This document shows, piece after piece, positions 27,163 through 35,566 of a DNA stretch of 64,000 bases; the stretch's first letter is position 1, and each line of letters opens with the position of its first letter. Below the pieces are notes generated by a model, which was not told where the DNA came from, did not search any database, and was given only the letters and a program-made list of their open reading frames with translations. Source of the stretch: Candidatus Rhodoferax bjergmarkensis (GTDB lineage: Bacteria; Pseudomonadota; Gammaproteobacteria; Burkholderiales; Burkholderiaceae_C); the NCBI GenBank assembly GCA_016708345.1, contig JADJFX010000009.1:232681-296680 (forward strand), in the 5' to 3' direction. Position numbers and translations under genes: made by a program.

Positions 27163-27570
27163 GTGAAATTTATCGTAGACAACTTGATGATTATTGCCGC
27201 CGCGCTGGCCTCTGGTGCCATGCTGTTCTGGCCGGTTCTCAAGGGTGCCAGCGGAGGTTCATTGACCGCATCCGGCGCGGTTCAACTGATTAACCGTGAG
27301 AAGGCAGTGGTGGTAGATGTGTGTGAGGCGGAAGAATTCGCCAGCGGGCATGTGGGCGGCTCCAAAAATATTCCCTTGAACCAGCTGGAAGAAAAATTGC
27401 CCGCAGTGGTCAAGAACAAAGCCTTGCCAGTTATTCTGGTGTGCCAGAGCGGTGCCCGCTCCGGACGCGCACTGGCGATTGCCAAAAAACTAGGCTACGA
27501 CAAGGCCGAGGCGCTCGCCGGTGGCATGGGCGCTTGGCGCGCTGCCAATTTGCCGGTTGAAAAAAGCTGA
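27163..27570 (+). CDS. Membrane-anchored rhodanese-like sulfurtransferase
   Basis: The ~135-residue protein has an N-terminal hydrophobic segment (LMIIAAALASGAMLFWPVL) and a rhodanese domain with the catalytic-loop Cys in VILVCQSGARSGRA. The layout resembles E. coli YibN. The start was set at GTG 27163 (VKFIVDNL) because AAGGA precedes it by 8 bases; upstream ATGs lie inside the gpmA promoter region. It precedes grxC and secB, the same order as yibN-grxC-secB-gpsA in E. coli, which supports the call. Confidence 0.9.
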   Translation: MKFIVDNLMIIAAALASGAMLFWPVLKGASGGSLTASGAVQLINREKAVVVDVCEAEEFASGHVGGSKNIPLNQLEEKLPAVVKNKALPVILVCQSGARSGRALAIAKKLGYDKAEALAGGMGAWRAANLPVEKS

Positions 27571-27603
27571 AATCCACCAACGACTTATCTTTGAGAGACA
27601 CCC

Positions 27604-27864
27604 ATGCAAGCCGTCAAGATGTACACCACCGCCGTTTGCCCCTACTGCATTCGCGCCAAGCAAATCCTCAAGGCCAAGGGCGTTGAAACCGTTGAAGAAA
27701 TCCGGGTCGACACCGACCCCGACCAGCGCATGAAAATGATGGAGCTCACTGGGCGGCGCACCGTGCCACAGATTTTTGTCGGTTCAACGCATGTGGGCGG
27801 CTGCGATGACCTGATTGCGCTGGACGGGCAGGGTGCCCTGATGCCGCTGCTCAATGCCGCTTGA
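27604..27864 (+). CDS. grxC: Glutaredoxin 3
   Basis: The 86-residue thioredoxin-fold protein has the dithiol active site CPYC (TTAVCPYCIRAKQIL), the cis-Pro in TVPQIFV and the GSH-binding GGCDDL segment. It reduces disulfides and glutathione mixed disulfides. It is the second gene of the rhodanese-grxC-secB-gpsA cluster and is followed by a hairpin terminator. Confidence 0.95.
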   Translation: MQAVKMYTTAVCPYCIRAKQILKAKGVETVEEIRVDTDPDQRMKMMELTGRRTVPQIFVGSTHVGGCDDLIALDGQGALMPLLNAA

Positions 27865-27937
27865 TGCGGTTTGTCAGAGGCCGAACAATTTTCACCTGAC
27901 ATAATCCCGTTCGATTCCCGTTTGACCCCAGTCGAGT

Positions 27938-27970
27938 GCCCGCTCAAATTTTTCAAGAGCGGGCGTTTTT
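27938..27970 (+). terminator. Rho-independent terminator between grxC and secB
   Basis: A perfect 8-bp stem GCCCGCTC / GAGCGGGC with an 11-base loop (AAATTTTTCAA) is followed by GTTTTT. It ends 18 bases before the secB start, so it may also act as an attenuator ahead of secB. Confidence 0.8.
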
Positions 27971-27987
27971 AACCAGAAAGAAGAGCC

Positions 27988-28446
27988 ATGGCCGACCAAC
28001 AAGATCCCGTTTTCCAGATTCAACGCGTTTACCTCAAGGAAGCGTCTCTGGAGCAACCCAATTCGCCTGCCATTCTGCTCGAACAGGAACAGCCCGGTGT
28101 GGAAATCCAGTTGGGTGTGAACGCTGCTCCGGTGGCCGAGGGCATTTATGAAGTGACCGTGACCGCCACCGTTCAGACCAAAATCAAGGAAAAAACCGTG
28201 TTTTTGGTGGAAGCTACCCAAGCTGGTATTTTTGAGATTCGCAACTTGCCAGCAGAGCAAATCGGTCCGATTTTGGGTATTGCCTGCCCGCAGATTGTGT
28301 ACCCCTACCTGCGCGGCAACGTGGCAGACTTGGTTCAGCGCGGCGGCTTCCCGCCCGTGCATTTGTCGGAAATCAATTTCCAGTCCATGTACGAGCAGCA
28401 GCAGGCCAACGCGGCTGAAGGCGCTAACCGCCCGTTGACCCAGTAA
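27988..28446 (+). CDS. secB: Protein-export chaperone SecB
   Basis: This 152-residue acidic cytosolic chaperone holds preproteins unfolded and delivers them to SecA. It has [19 protein letters not shown], the tetramer motif [14 protein letters not shown] and [35 protein letters not shown], which is diagnostic. Its position after grxC and before gpsA is the standard order. Confidence 0.97.
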   Translation: MADQQDPVFQIQRVYLKEASLEQPNSPAILLEQEQPGVEIQLGVNAAPVAEGIYEVTVTATVQTKIKEKTVFLVEATQAGIFEIRNLPAEQIGPILGIACPQIVYPYLRGNVADLVQRGGFPPVHLSEINFQSMYEQQQANAAEGANRPLTQ

Positions 28447-28534
28447 GACTGGCTGTTACGCAGCCATTGCCCAGCAGGTCAAATCTGACTTGTGTTTTAG
28501 TCCGCCAGCCCTTGAATCCTGTGCGTAACATGCT

Positions 28535-29551
28535 ATGAAAATAATAGTTCTCGGTGCCGGTTCCTGGGGTACGGCGCTGGCCATCAGTGCCAGCAGCAAT
28601 GCGAACGCTCAAAACAGTGTGACTTTGTGGGCCCGTGATGAAGCGCAGGTGGCGCTCATGCAGGCCAGCCGGGAAAACGCACGTTATCTGGCAGGCATTG
28701 CCTTGCCGCAATCACTGCAGCTCAGTGCGATCGGTTTGGAGCACATCGGTGACCTTGTGGGTGACGCTGACTTGGTGATTGTGGCCACGCCGATGGCGGC
28801 TTTGCGTGCCATGCTAGGGCATTTGCGCGATTGCAGCGTTCCCGTGGCTTGGCTTTGCAAGGGTTTTGAAGCTGCCGGTACTGAGTCTTTTGGGCTGCTA
28901 GCGCACGAAATACAAGCGCTGGTAGCTCCTGATTTAATAGCGGGTGTACTCAGTGGCCCCAGCTTTGCTCTTGAAGTGGCGCGAGCGCAGCCGACCGCTT
29001 TGGTGGCAGCCAGTGCGCATGCAGCGGTACGCAGCGCGCTGGTCGATGCCTTTCACAGCCCGACGCTGCGCGTGTATGCCAACGATGACATCGTGGGTGT
29101 GGAGGTTGGCGGCGCGGTTAAAAACGTGCTGGCCATTGCCACTGGCCTGTGCGACGGGCTGAATTTGGGTTTGAACGCCCGTGCCGCGCTGATTACCCGG
29201 GGGCTGGCCGAAATCATGCGGCTGGGCGTGGCCTTGGGTGCTACGCCAGAAACCTTCATGGGCCTGAGCGGCCTGGGTGACCTGGTGCTGACCGCCACCG
29301 GCGATTTGTCCCGCAATCGGCGGGTCGGTCTGGCGCTGGCCAAGGGGCAGACGCTCAAGGAGGCGGTGGCGTCGCTGGGCCATGTGGCCGAAGGTGTTTA
29401 TTCTGCCCGCACCGTTGTGCAGCGCGCTGCGTTTTTGGGGGTCGAGATGCCGATTGCACAGGCGGTGGTGGCCTTGCTCGATGGCCAGATCAAACCGGCG
29501 CAGGCCGTTGCCTTGCTCATGGGGCGTGAGCCGACAGCCGAATTGGCGTAA
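28535..29551 (+). CDS. gpsA: Glycerol-3-phosphate dehydrogenase [NAD(P)+]
   Basis: This 338-residue cytosolic enzyme makes sn-glycerol 3-phosphate from dihydroxyacetone phosphate for phospholipid synthesis. The Rossmann motif is [58 protein letters not shown] (catalytic Lys) and [20 protein letters not shown] follow. A stretch of the coding region at 28889-28942 resembles the dispersed intergenic repeat, encoding residues ~119-136 between the nucleotide-binding motifs, yet the frame remains open. Confidence 0.96.
   Translation: MKIIVLGAGSWGTALAISASSNANAQNSVTLWARDEAQVALMQASRENARYLAGIALPQSLQLSAIGLEHIGDLVGDADLVIVATPMAALRAMLGHLRDCSVPVAWLCKGFEAAGTESFGLLAHEIQALVAPDLIAGVLSGPSFALEVARAQPTALVAASAHAAVRSALVDAFHSPTLRVYANDDIVGVEVGGAVKNVLAIATGLCDGLNLGLNARAALITRGLAEIMRLGVALGATPETFMGLSGLGDLVLTATGDLSRNRRVGLALAKGQTLKEAVASLGHVAEGVYSARTVVQRAAFLGVEMPIAQAVVALLDGQIKPAQAVALLMGREPTAELA
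28889..28942 (+). repeat. Repeat-like segment inside gpsA
   Basis: Reads TTTTGGGCTGCTAGCGCACG, then TACAAGCGCTGGTAGCTCCT and GATTTAATAGCG. It follows the dispersed-repeat consensus with a few changes and lies within an intact coding region. Confidence 0.5.
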
Positions 29552-29633
29552 GCCTGTACCTGCGGATCCAGCCGCTTTCTTGCGGTTTGCATGAACGTAA
29601 AAAACACCAGGTATTTAGAAAGAAGCGACTTAG

Positions 29634-30506
29634 ATGACTCCCTATTTCGATTTTTCCGAGGCTGAGGTAGCGGCCCTGGCCCAAGCCGACGTTGCGCGGG
29701 CCTTGCAGGAAGATGTGGGCAGCGGTGATTTGACGGCTGGGCTGATTGATCCGGCGCGGCCTGCCAAGGCGCGCATTCTGGCGCGTGAAGCTGCCACCAT
29801 CTGCGGTGCGCCTTGGGCACAGTCCGCGCTCATGCAGCTTGATCCCAACGTGCGCCTGCAATGGCTGGTGCCAGAGGGCCAGCGCTGCGTCCCCGACCAA
29901 GTGGTGCTGGAGATGCAAGGCTCGGCACGAAGCCTGCTCACCGCCGAGCGTACCGCGCTCAATTTTCTGCAGCTGCTCAGCGCCGTGGCCACCAAGACCG
30001 CCACTTACTGTGATGCCGTGCAAAGTGTTCCCGGCAACCGCGCCCACATTGTGGACACGCGCAAAACCCTGCCCGGCCTGCGTCTGGCGCAAAAATACGC
30101 GGTGCGCACTGGCGGCGGCACCAACCACCGCATCGGCTTGTTTGATGCCGTGCTGATCAAGGAAAACCACATCGCTGCAGCGGGGGGTGTGAAGGCCGTG
30201 CTGGCGCGCGCAGCAGCCGTGGCACCCTCCGCCAAGTTTGTCGAGATCGAAGTCGAAACGCTGGCGCAACTGGCCGAGGCGCTGGACTGCGGTGCCACCA
30301 TGGTGTTGCTGGACAACATGAATCTGGATCAACTGCGCCAAGCTGTGCAAATCAACGCCGGGCGGGCGATTCTGGAAGTGTCGGGCGGCGTCAACCTGTC
30401 CACCGTGCAGGGCATTGCCGCAACGGGTGTGGACCGCATCTCCATCGGTGCCTTGACCAAAGACGTGCAGGCGATTGACTTTTCCATGCGTTTTCAGGAG
30501 CTGTGA
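29634..30506 (+). CDS. nadC: Nicotinate-nucleotide pyrophosphorylase (carboxylating)
   Basis: The 290-residue enzyme converts quinolinate and PRPP to nicotinate mononucleotide in NAD synthesis. Motifs include [71 protein letters not shown] and [13 protein letters not shown]. The stop overlaps the start of nadA, so the two genes are coupled. Confidence 0.96.
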   Translation: MTPYFDFSEAEVAALAQADVARALQEDVGSGDLTAGLIDPARPAKARILAREAATICGAPWAQSALMQLDPNVRLQWLVPEGQRCVPDQVVLEMQGSARSLLTAERTALNFLQLLSAVATKTATYCDAVQSVPGNRAHIVDTRKTLPGLRLAQKYAVRTGGGTNHRIGLFDAVLIKENHIAAAGGVKAVLARAAAVAPSAKFVEIEVETLAQLAEALDCGATMVLLDNMNLDQLRQAVQINAGRAILEVSGGVNLSTVQGIAATGVDRISIGALTKDVQAIDFSMRFQEL

Positions 30507-31642
30507 TGACTGACCCGGCCAACACCCTCAAGGATGTCGAATACCAACAGCCGCAGCAGGATGCCCACCACGGCGCTGCGGTATGCGCCACCAAACACGC
30601 CTGGGCCAGGGTGCCGGTCGAGCCAACTCCCAATGAGCGCGCTGCCTTGAAAGACAAAATCCGCCGCCTGCTCAAAGAGCGCAACGCGGTGATGGTGTCG
30701 CACTACTATGTGCACCCCGATCTGCAGGACCTGGCCGAGGAGACCGGCGGCATCGTCAGCGATTCGCTGGAAATGGCCCGCTTCGGGCGCGACCATGCCG
30801 CCACCACCTTGCTGGTGTCGGGCGTGCGCTTCATGGGCGAGACGGCCAAGATTTTGTCACCTGAAAAACGCGTGCTGATGCCCGATCTGGACGCCAATTG
30901 TTCGCTCGACCTGGGCTGCCCGATCGACGAGTTCAGCGCTTTTTGCGATGCCCACCCCGACCGCACCGTGGTGGTTTACGCCAACACCAGCGCGCAAGTC
31001 AAGGCGCGTTCTGACTGGCTGGTCACCTCAAGCTGCGCGCTCGACATCGTGCGGGCGCTCAAGGACAAAGGCCACAAGATTTTGTGGGCACCCGACCGGC
31101 ATCTGGGCGGCTACATCCAGCGCGAAACCGGCGCCGACATGGTGATGTGGGGCGGCTCCTGCATCGTGCATGACGAGTTCAAGGCGTTTGAACTGCAGGC
31201 CTTGATGAATGAGCACCCCAAGGCCAAGGTCTTGGTGCATCCCGAGTCACCTCTTGACGTGGTCGCGTTGGCGGATGCAGTTGGCTCCACTTCGGCCATC
31301 CTGAAAGCCGCGCGCGAGATGGACGCCAAAGAGTTCATCGTGGCCACCGATAACGGCATGATGCACAAGCTGCGCACCCTGAACCCCGGCAAGCTGTTCC
31401 TGGAAGCGCCCACCGCCGGCAACAGCGCCACCTGCAAGAGCTGCGCCCATTGCCCCTGGATGGCCATGAACGGTCTGGCGAGTCTGGCCCACGTGCTGGA
31501 AACCGGAGCCAACGAAATCCACGTTGACCCCGCCCTGGGCCAACGCGCCCGCGTGCCGATTGACCGTATGCTGGCGTTCACCTCGGCGCTCAAGGGTGGT
31601 TTGGATGCTGGTGGTCTGGTTCCGCTTATCGGGGCTGCGTGA
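30506..31642 (+). CDS. nadA: Quinolinate synthase
   Basis: This 378-residue [4Fe-4S] enzyme condenses iminoaspartate with dihydroxyacetone phosphate to quinolinate. Typical segments are [74 protein letters not shown] and the C-terminal [13 protein letters not shown] cluster-binding motif. ATG 30506 overlaps the nadC stop (a GTG one codon earlier is possible). The final ~120 bases of this gene recur twice downstream in truncated form. Confidence 0.96.
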   Translation: MTDPANTLKDVEYQQPQQDAHHGAAVCATKHAWARVPVEPTPNERAALKDKIRRLLKERNAVMVSHYYVHPDLQDLAEETGGIVSDSLEMARFGRDHAATTLLVSGVRFMGETAKILSPEKRVLMPDLDANCSLDLGCPIDEFSAFCDAHPDRTVVVYANTSAQVKARSDWLVTSSCALDIVRALKDKGHKILWAPDRHLGGYIQRETGADMVMWGGSCIVHDEFKAFELQALMNEHPKAKVLVHPESPLDVVALADAVGSTSAILKAAREMDAKEFIVATDNGMMHKLRTLNPGKLFLEAPTAGNSATCKSCAHCPWMAMNGLASLAHVLETGANEIHVDPALGQRARVPIDRMLAFTSALKGGLDAGGLVPLIGAA

Positions 31643-31729
31643 GGTGCTATTGAATTGGTAGTGGATGGTTCGCTGCGTTTGTAGCGTAATTCTTCAGGCC
31701 GACTCATGACCCTGTCGTTGTTTGCAAAA
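31523..31729 (+). repeat. nadA 3'-end repeat, copy 1 (intact gene end plus flank)
   Basis: This is the last 120 bases of nadA plus 87 bases downstream, including TGCTATTGAATTGGTAGTGG and the end of the neighbouring toxin gene. The same block reappears at 32475-32673 and, in part, at 34003-34136. Confidence 0.85.
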
Positions 31730-32087
31730 ATGCCGCTGGTGTCAAGATCGATATGCCTTGCCAAGTATGCAAGACGAGCAGATCAACATCGCTGGACACC
31801 AATGTTTCCGCACAGCAATCTAGGGCCAGTGCCAAAAATTTGGCATCTTTCGCGTCACGGCACGCACCTTCAGCGGCGTGCGAACTTTCCGCGTCAACCT
31901 CACATAGGCGCGAGTGCAGGGCCACCAATGCGCAAAAGTCCAGACGCTCCTGCAGGGGAGCATAGCGGTCGAACTTGGGCCGCTGCACAACCTCGCGCAA
32001 CTCGTTCAGTGTGGCATGGCTAATGCAAAGTTCAAAGCTTCTGACAGCGACCAAAAATGCCTGCCGTGGGATCGAGTTTGGACGCAA
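31704..32087 (-). CDS. PIN-domain toxin (COG1569-type), N-terminus disturbed
   Basis: The readable part is 127 residues from TTG 32087. It has PNSIPRQAFLVAVRSFELCIS, LNELREVVQRPKF, DAKDAKFLALALDC (PIN acidic residues) and TLVSSDVDLLVL, the pattern of putative PIN-family toxins that cleave RNA. The frame extends upstream through IVVDTSTLIGAVL, which carries the first catalytic Asp, but reaches a TGA before any normal start. The GTGGTGAACGACCGG start expected after the antitoxin stop is one base out of frame, with the slip near 32118-32124. The toxin may be inactive, or one base may be wrong. Confidence 0.75.
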   Translation of the reverse strand: MRPNSIPRQAFLVAVRSFELCISHATLNELREVVQRPKFDRYAPLQERLDFCALVALHSRLCEVDAESSHAAEGACRDAKDAKFLALALDCCAETLVSSDVDLLVLHTWQGISILTPAAFLQTTTGS

Positions 32088-32149
32088 TACTGCGCCAATC
32101 AGGGTGCTGGTGTCTACAACGATTCGGCCGGTCGTTCACCACAACTTTT

Positions 32150-32425
32150 TCACCGGGACGCTTTCACCAAGCGCACCACATCCTCATCGGTCAGCTCACG
32201 CGCCGCAGGGGTGCTCGTTGCATCAGCCTTGGCAAAAAAGGCCTCAAACGCCTCGACCGCCGAGCCGCGTTTGCGCCGGGCGTCCTGCAAATCCTGCATG
32301 TCTTGTGGCGACACCATGAATGCCGCCGTGCGTCCATGGCGGGTGATGGTGACCGGCTCGCGCTGTACGGTATCGAGCAATTGCCCAAAGCGGTTTTGGG
32401 CTTCCACAGAGGTGATGGTGATCAT
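32150..32425 (-). CDS. Phd/YefM-like antitoxin
   Basis: The 91-residue protein starts MITITSVEAQNRFGQLLDTVQREPVTITRHGRTAAFMVSP, the Phd/YefM N-terminal DNA-binding fold, and continues with a charged toxin-binding tail. A ribosome site GAGGAG precedes the ATG by 5 bases. It directly precedes the PIN-domain toxin gene in the same orientation. The Phd antitoxin with PIN toxin combination is well known. Confidence 0.88.
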   Translation of the reverse strand: MITITSVEAQNRFGQLLDTVQREPVTITRHGRTAAFMVSPQDMQDLQDARRKRGSAVEAFEAFFAKADATSTPAARELTDEDVVRLVKASR

Positions 32426-32474
32426 GACGGCTCCTCAAAAAGTAGCTACCCTGTACAGTATAGATAGAATTTAT

Positions 32475-32673
32475 GTTGACCCGCCTTGGGCCAACGCGCC
32501 CGCGTCCCGATTGACCGCATGCTGGCTTTCACCTCGGCGCTAAGGGCGGTTTGGATGCCGGTCGGCTGATTCCGCTTATCGGGGCAGCGTGATGTGCTAT
32601 TGAATTTGCAGTGAAAAGGTCGCAGCGATATTCTGATTCTTTAGGCAGGCTCATGGCCCTGTCTTTGCAAAAA
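32475..32673 (+). repeat. nadA 3'-end repeat, copy 2 (degenerate)
   Basis: GTTGACCCGCCTTGGGCCAA through the nadA stop region and the flank GTGCTATTGAATTTGCAGTG to GGCTCATGGCCCTGTC matches copy 1. One base is missing within the nadA-derived part (GCGCTAAGGGC against GCGCTCAAGGG), so it cannot encode the NadA tail. No gene start is attached. Confidence 0.85.
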
Positions 32674-32860
32674 AGGCCTCAAACGCCTCGACTGCGCTGC
32701 CGCGTTTGCGGCGGGCATCCTGTCATTCCTGCATGTCTTGCGGCGACACCATGAACGCTGCCGTGCGCCCATGACGGGTGATGGTGACCGGCTCGCGCTG
32801 CACGGTATCGAGCAATTGCCCAAAACGGTTTTGGGCTTCCACCGGAATCGCGATGTACAT
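32656..32860 (-). pseudogene. Decayed duplicate of the Phd-type antitoxin joined to the toxin end
   Basis: From MYIAIPVEAQNRFGQLLD this frame repeats the antitoxin almost exactly for about 50 residues. It is cut by a TGA after DMQE, then continues in frame as DARRKRGSAVEAFEAFFAK and ends TGP. The last codons match the end of the neighbouring PIN toxin gene. A deletion between TTTTTTGC-type microhomologies has therefore removed the antitoxin C-terminus and nearly all of the toxin. An alternative in-frame start at 32923 adds 21 unrelated residues. Confidence 0.8.
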
Positions 32861-33213
32861 GGCCCGCCGCGTCCAGCGCCAGACCTGCCGCACGGTGAAT
32901 GTCTTGTCCAGAATATTGCTCATGCTGCGATTCCTGAAAATGGTTGGATTCAGCTTTCAAAGTCTAGCGCACTGGGTAGTCAACCTGAATGGTCGGCTCG
33001 GCTGCATTGCCATCACGCAACAGGAAGAGGGTGGAAAAAAATAGGACCTGGTTTGGATCAATTCACTATCATTTCAATAGCTGCCTGCGCACGTTCCATA
33101 TGCGCTGCAGCCCGATTTGGCACCGTATTTCACCCGCAGATCTCAGGCAATGCTGTGGCTGCCCTGCGCTGCCTGCCAAGTCCACCTGACCAATGACATC
33201 GGCGAATTCCGAA
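32861..33213. other. Intergenic remnant region between toxin-antitoxin modules
   Basis: These 353 bases hold the upstream part of the dead antitoxin copy, one dispersed repeat, and unassigned sequence up to the end of vapC. I see no intact gene. Confidence 0.5.
33066..33121 (-). repeat. Dispersed repeat, copy f
   Basis: Contains TTTCAATAGCTGCCTGCGCA, CGTTCCATATGCGC and GCAGCCCGATTTGG. It is a reverse copy close in detail to the copy at 17970, with the same TTCCATATGCGC centre. Confidence 0.75.
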
Positions 33214-33636
33214 TCAAGGCTCCACCGTCGTGACGTTAAGGCGCTTGGCATTTTTGGCCAGAACAATATCCAGCGTCACCAGTGCCTTGGCCTTATTCTG
33301 CAAAGCACACGCAAGGTGCAGGGCGTCACCCGCGCGCAGCCCGGTGGCCGCATCCATGGTCAGCATGGCCGCTTGATGAAAGGTCATGGCATCCACCGGC
33401 AGCAACTCCAAGTCGTTGGCACAAATGCGTTCAAACTGCAGCCACGCGGTTTGAGCCTGATTTTGGCTCAGTTGCCCGGTGCGCTGCTTCAGGCCCATGG
33501 CACTGGCAAACTCGGCGACGCACCAGGCAGCGGATGCCAACTCTTCGGTGCCGTTGGCGTACCACGCGACCACGTCAGCGGTTTTTGCCTCATGGGTGCA
33601 CAGCGCGACCAGTACGCTGGTATCGACGTAAAACAT
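33214..33636 (-). CDS. vapC: VapC-like PIN-domain toxin
   Basis: The ~140-residue protein starts MFYVDTSVLVALCTHEAKT, with the first catalytic Asp, and has LASAAWCVAEFASAM (Glu), GLRAGDALHLACAL (Asp) and LVTLDIVLAKNAKRL. All four PIN acidic positions appear present, so an active RNase is expected. The start overlaps the antitoxin stop (TGATG). It is unrelated in detail to the PIN toxin at 31.7-32.1 kb. Confidence 0.92.
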   Translation of the reverse strand: MFYVDTSVLVALCTHEAKTADVVAWYANGTEELASAAWCVAEFASAMGLKQRTGQLSQNQAQTAWLQFERICANDLELLPVDAMTFHQAAMLTMDAATGLRAGDALHLACALQNKAKALVTLDIVLAKNAKRLNVTTVEP

Positions 33637-33884
33637 CAGTAACGCGCTTCTTGCCGCAATTGCGCCATCACGGACGTTCCCATGGGCAAGGTCTGGGCAT
33701 TGTCGGCCAACTCTTTGGCAAAAGCTTGGCGATTCCACGGGGCAGGGCGCAGGTTCAATGCGCCATCAGCACCCAGATGGGCTTGAAGCTGGTCGCCTTC
33801 CTTGATGCCAATTTGGCGCACGTAGTCAGCAGGGATGCGCACGGCGAGGCTATTTCCCCACTTGGCAATTTGCAGATTCATCAT
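33636..33884 (-). CDS. vapB: VapB-like AbrB/MazE-fold antitoxin
   Basis: The 82-residue protein starts MMNLQIAKWGNSLAVRIPADYVRQIG, a typical swapped-hairpin AbrB DNA-binding domain, then has a C-terminal toxin-binding tail. The next gene is vapC, overlapping by one base. The antitoxin should neutralise VapC and repress the operon. Confidence 0.9.
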   Translation of the reverse strand: MMNLQIAKWGNSLAVRIPADYVRQIGIKEGDQLQAHLGADGALNLRPAPWNRQAFAKELADNAQTLPMGTSVMAQLRQEARY

Positions 33885-34002
33885 GGTGGTTGTGGATATA
33901 CGTTGATGTGTCTACATTGTAGGAAGTTTGGGTAGGGCGGGCAAGCGCTGCACAAGCCCGAATGCCGTGATGCACATAGGCCACCGAGGTGTCGTGATCA
34001 AG

Positions 34003-34136
34003 CCAACGGCGCCCACGAGCCGATGGACATCATGCTGGCCTTCACCTCTGCCCTCAAAAGCGGTTTAGAGGCTGGTGGGCTGGTACCGCTTATTGTGGCT
34101 GCGTTAAGTGCTATTGAATTTGTAGTGAAAATGGCG
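34003..34136 (+). repeat. nadA 3'-end repeat, copy 3 (diverged)
   Basis: CATGCTGGCCTTCACCTCTG, GGTTTAGAGGCTGGTGGGCT and GGTACCGCTTATTGTGGCTG correspond to the NadA tail [20 protein letters not shown]. The flank GTGCTATTGAATTTGTAGTG follows. The nadA stop is lost (TTAAG instead of TGA) and the copy is the most diverged of the three. It ends 34 bases before the end of the DUF2894 gene. Confidence 0.85.
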
Positions 34137-34170
34137 CAAAAAGTCAATGTTGGTCAGGAAATGCAAGGCA

Positions 34171-34929
34171 TTACCGGGCTCGACCGCGACGTGTTTTCAG
34201 CTTTTTGGCGTTTTCACCCCCAGCCGTATCTTTGGCCGTGATCGGCTTTTTTAGCTCGCCTTGATCCAGGCACAGCAAGGTATCTGCATAGGAGATAAAA
34301 CGGTTGAGGTAATCGGGTGAGAGGTCGCGCATCAGGGTGAGGGAGCGCAGCACCAGCATATGCGAATTGATCGGCCCGGCATTGGCCGGTGCCTGATGCA
34401 GTGCTTGGGTGACCTGACGGTCCACGCTGAGTTTGGACCATGTGTTTCTGAACTGCTGCACGCTTTTGAGTTCGGGCCGTGCGCCCGGATGTTCCTCCCG
34501 CCCGGCCGGTGCACTCGCCAGAGACTGCTGGGCCAGGGTACGGGCCAGATCCTTGAGGGATTCGCGTGGCTGGCTGGCTTTCAGGGCCGACAGGCTTTGT
34601 TGCACGCCCGCAAAATCACCGACTTCGAGCTGCCGCTGCAGTGCCGCAGTAGCGTGCGGATGCTGCGCCGCAGTGCGGGTGATGGCATCTAACGCCTCGT
34701 CCCTTGCCAACTCAAAGCGTGTCGTGAAATCCTCCAGCGCTTTTGTCAGTTTGGCGTTCAGAAGGCGTTGGACACCGGGTACTTGGCTGGTCGTGTGCAG
34801 GGCCAGCGTTTCAAGGTAATGCAGTTGCACCGGGTCAAACCGATCCGCACCCGCGGCGCGCAAGCTGGCGATGGCCGTTTGGAAATCCGTAACTTGCAGC
34901 GCCGAGCTGCCGGAACACACCTCAGTCAT
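34171..34929 (-). CDS. DUF2894-like protein, last gene of the motor-like operon
   Basis: The 252-residue soluble protein is mostly helical, with ASLRAAGADRFDPVQLHYLETLAL near the N-terminus and a centre rich in Gln and Ala. It has SHMLVLRSLTLMRDLSPDYLNRFISYADTLLCLDQ and a basic end KKLKTRRGRAR. This matches my memory of DUF2894, found next to DUF802 and DUF3348 genes in Burkholderiales. It overlaps the OmpA-like gene by 8 bases. No enzymatic motif is visible; it is probably a cytosolic partner of the membrane complex. Confidence 0.82.
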   Translation of the reverse strand: MTEVCSGSSALQVTDFQTAIASLRAAGADRFDPVQLHYLETLALHTTSQVPGVQRLLNAKLTKALEDFTTRFELARDEALDAITRTAAQHPHATAALQRQLEVGDFAGVQQSLSALKASQPRESLKDLARTLAQQSLASAPAGREEHPGARPELKSVQQFRNTWSKLSVDRQVTQALHQAPANAGPINSHMLVLRSLTLMRDLSPDYLNRFISYADTLLCLDQGELKKPITAKDTAGGENAKKLKTRRGRAR

Positions 34930-35566
34930 GGGCTGTCACGCTGGCATTCGATGTTTTGGGCACCGGTGCCATTTCCACCCGCCGGTTTTGGGCGCGCGCG
35001 GCTTCGTTCACATTCGGCGTCATGGGCTGTTCGGAGCCAAAGGCGGCGGCAAACACCATGGAAGATGGCATGCCTTCGTCGATCAAGGTGCGGGTGACGG
35101 TGAGCGCCCGCTGGGCTGACAGCTCCCAGTTGTCCGCAAAGCGCGAGTTGCCCTCGCGAATGGAGCGGTCATCGGTAAAGCCACTCACCATCAGCAACTC
35201 GTCACGCGCCGTCAAATAAGCTTGCAGCGGTGACACCAGACTCTTCAGCAGTTGGCGGCCTTCGGGTTGCAACTGGTCCGAATTGAGCGCGAACAAGACG
35301 CGCCCGCTGATGCCGATGCGCCCGTTGTTGAGTGTGATGCGCCCGGTAGCCAGCGGAATCGCCAGCGCTTTTTCGAGGCTGATGCGGCGCTGCTCTTCCA
35401 TCTGGCGCTTTTTCACCTCGGCTTCCAGGTGCGTGGCCAGTTCCAGCTGGACGCCAAGCACGCCCACCAGCAACAGCACGAAGGCCCCGAGCAAGCCCGA
35501 CATCAGGTCGCCAAAAACAGCCCAGACCGGCGCGGATTGTTCGATGCCAGCGTCAATGTCTTGCAT
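34922..35566 (-). CDS. MotB/ZorB-like OmpA-family protein
   Basis: The 214-residue protein has one N-terminal membrane helix with the motif VWAVFGDLMSGLLGAFVLLL. The Asp at residue 20 sits where MotB and ZorB carry their ion-binding Asp (compare FADLMT in MotB). A short helical linker leads to an OmpA-like peptidoglycan-binding domain: LMVSGFTDDRSIREG, NWELSAQRALTV, AAFGSEQPMTPN and the closing NRRVEM. The start overlaps the upstream DUF802 stop (TGATG). It is therefore likely the stator peptidoglycan anchor of an ion-driven inner-membrane motor. Confidence 0.87.
   Translation of the reverse strand: MQDIDAGIEQSAPVWAVFGDLMSGLLGAFVLLLVGVLGVQLELATHLEAEVKKRQMEEQRRISLEKALAIPLATGRITLNNGRIGISGRVLFALNSDQLQPEGRQLLKSLVSPLQAYLTARDELLMVSGFTDDRSIREGNSRFADNWELSAQRALTVTRTLIDEGMPSSMVFAAAFGSEQPMTPNVNEAARAQNRRVEMAPVPKTSNASVTAHD

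Noticed and set aside
31500..34200. Integrated prophage or integron
   Set aside because: No integrase, attachment core or phage structural gene is visible; the region is made of repeated nadA ends and toxin-antitoxin genes.
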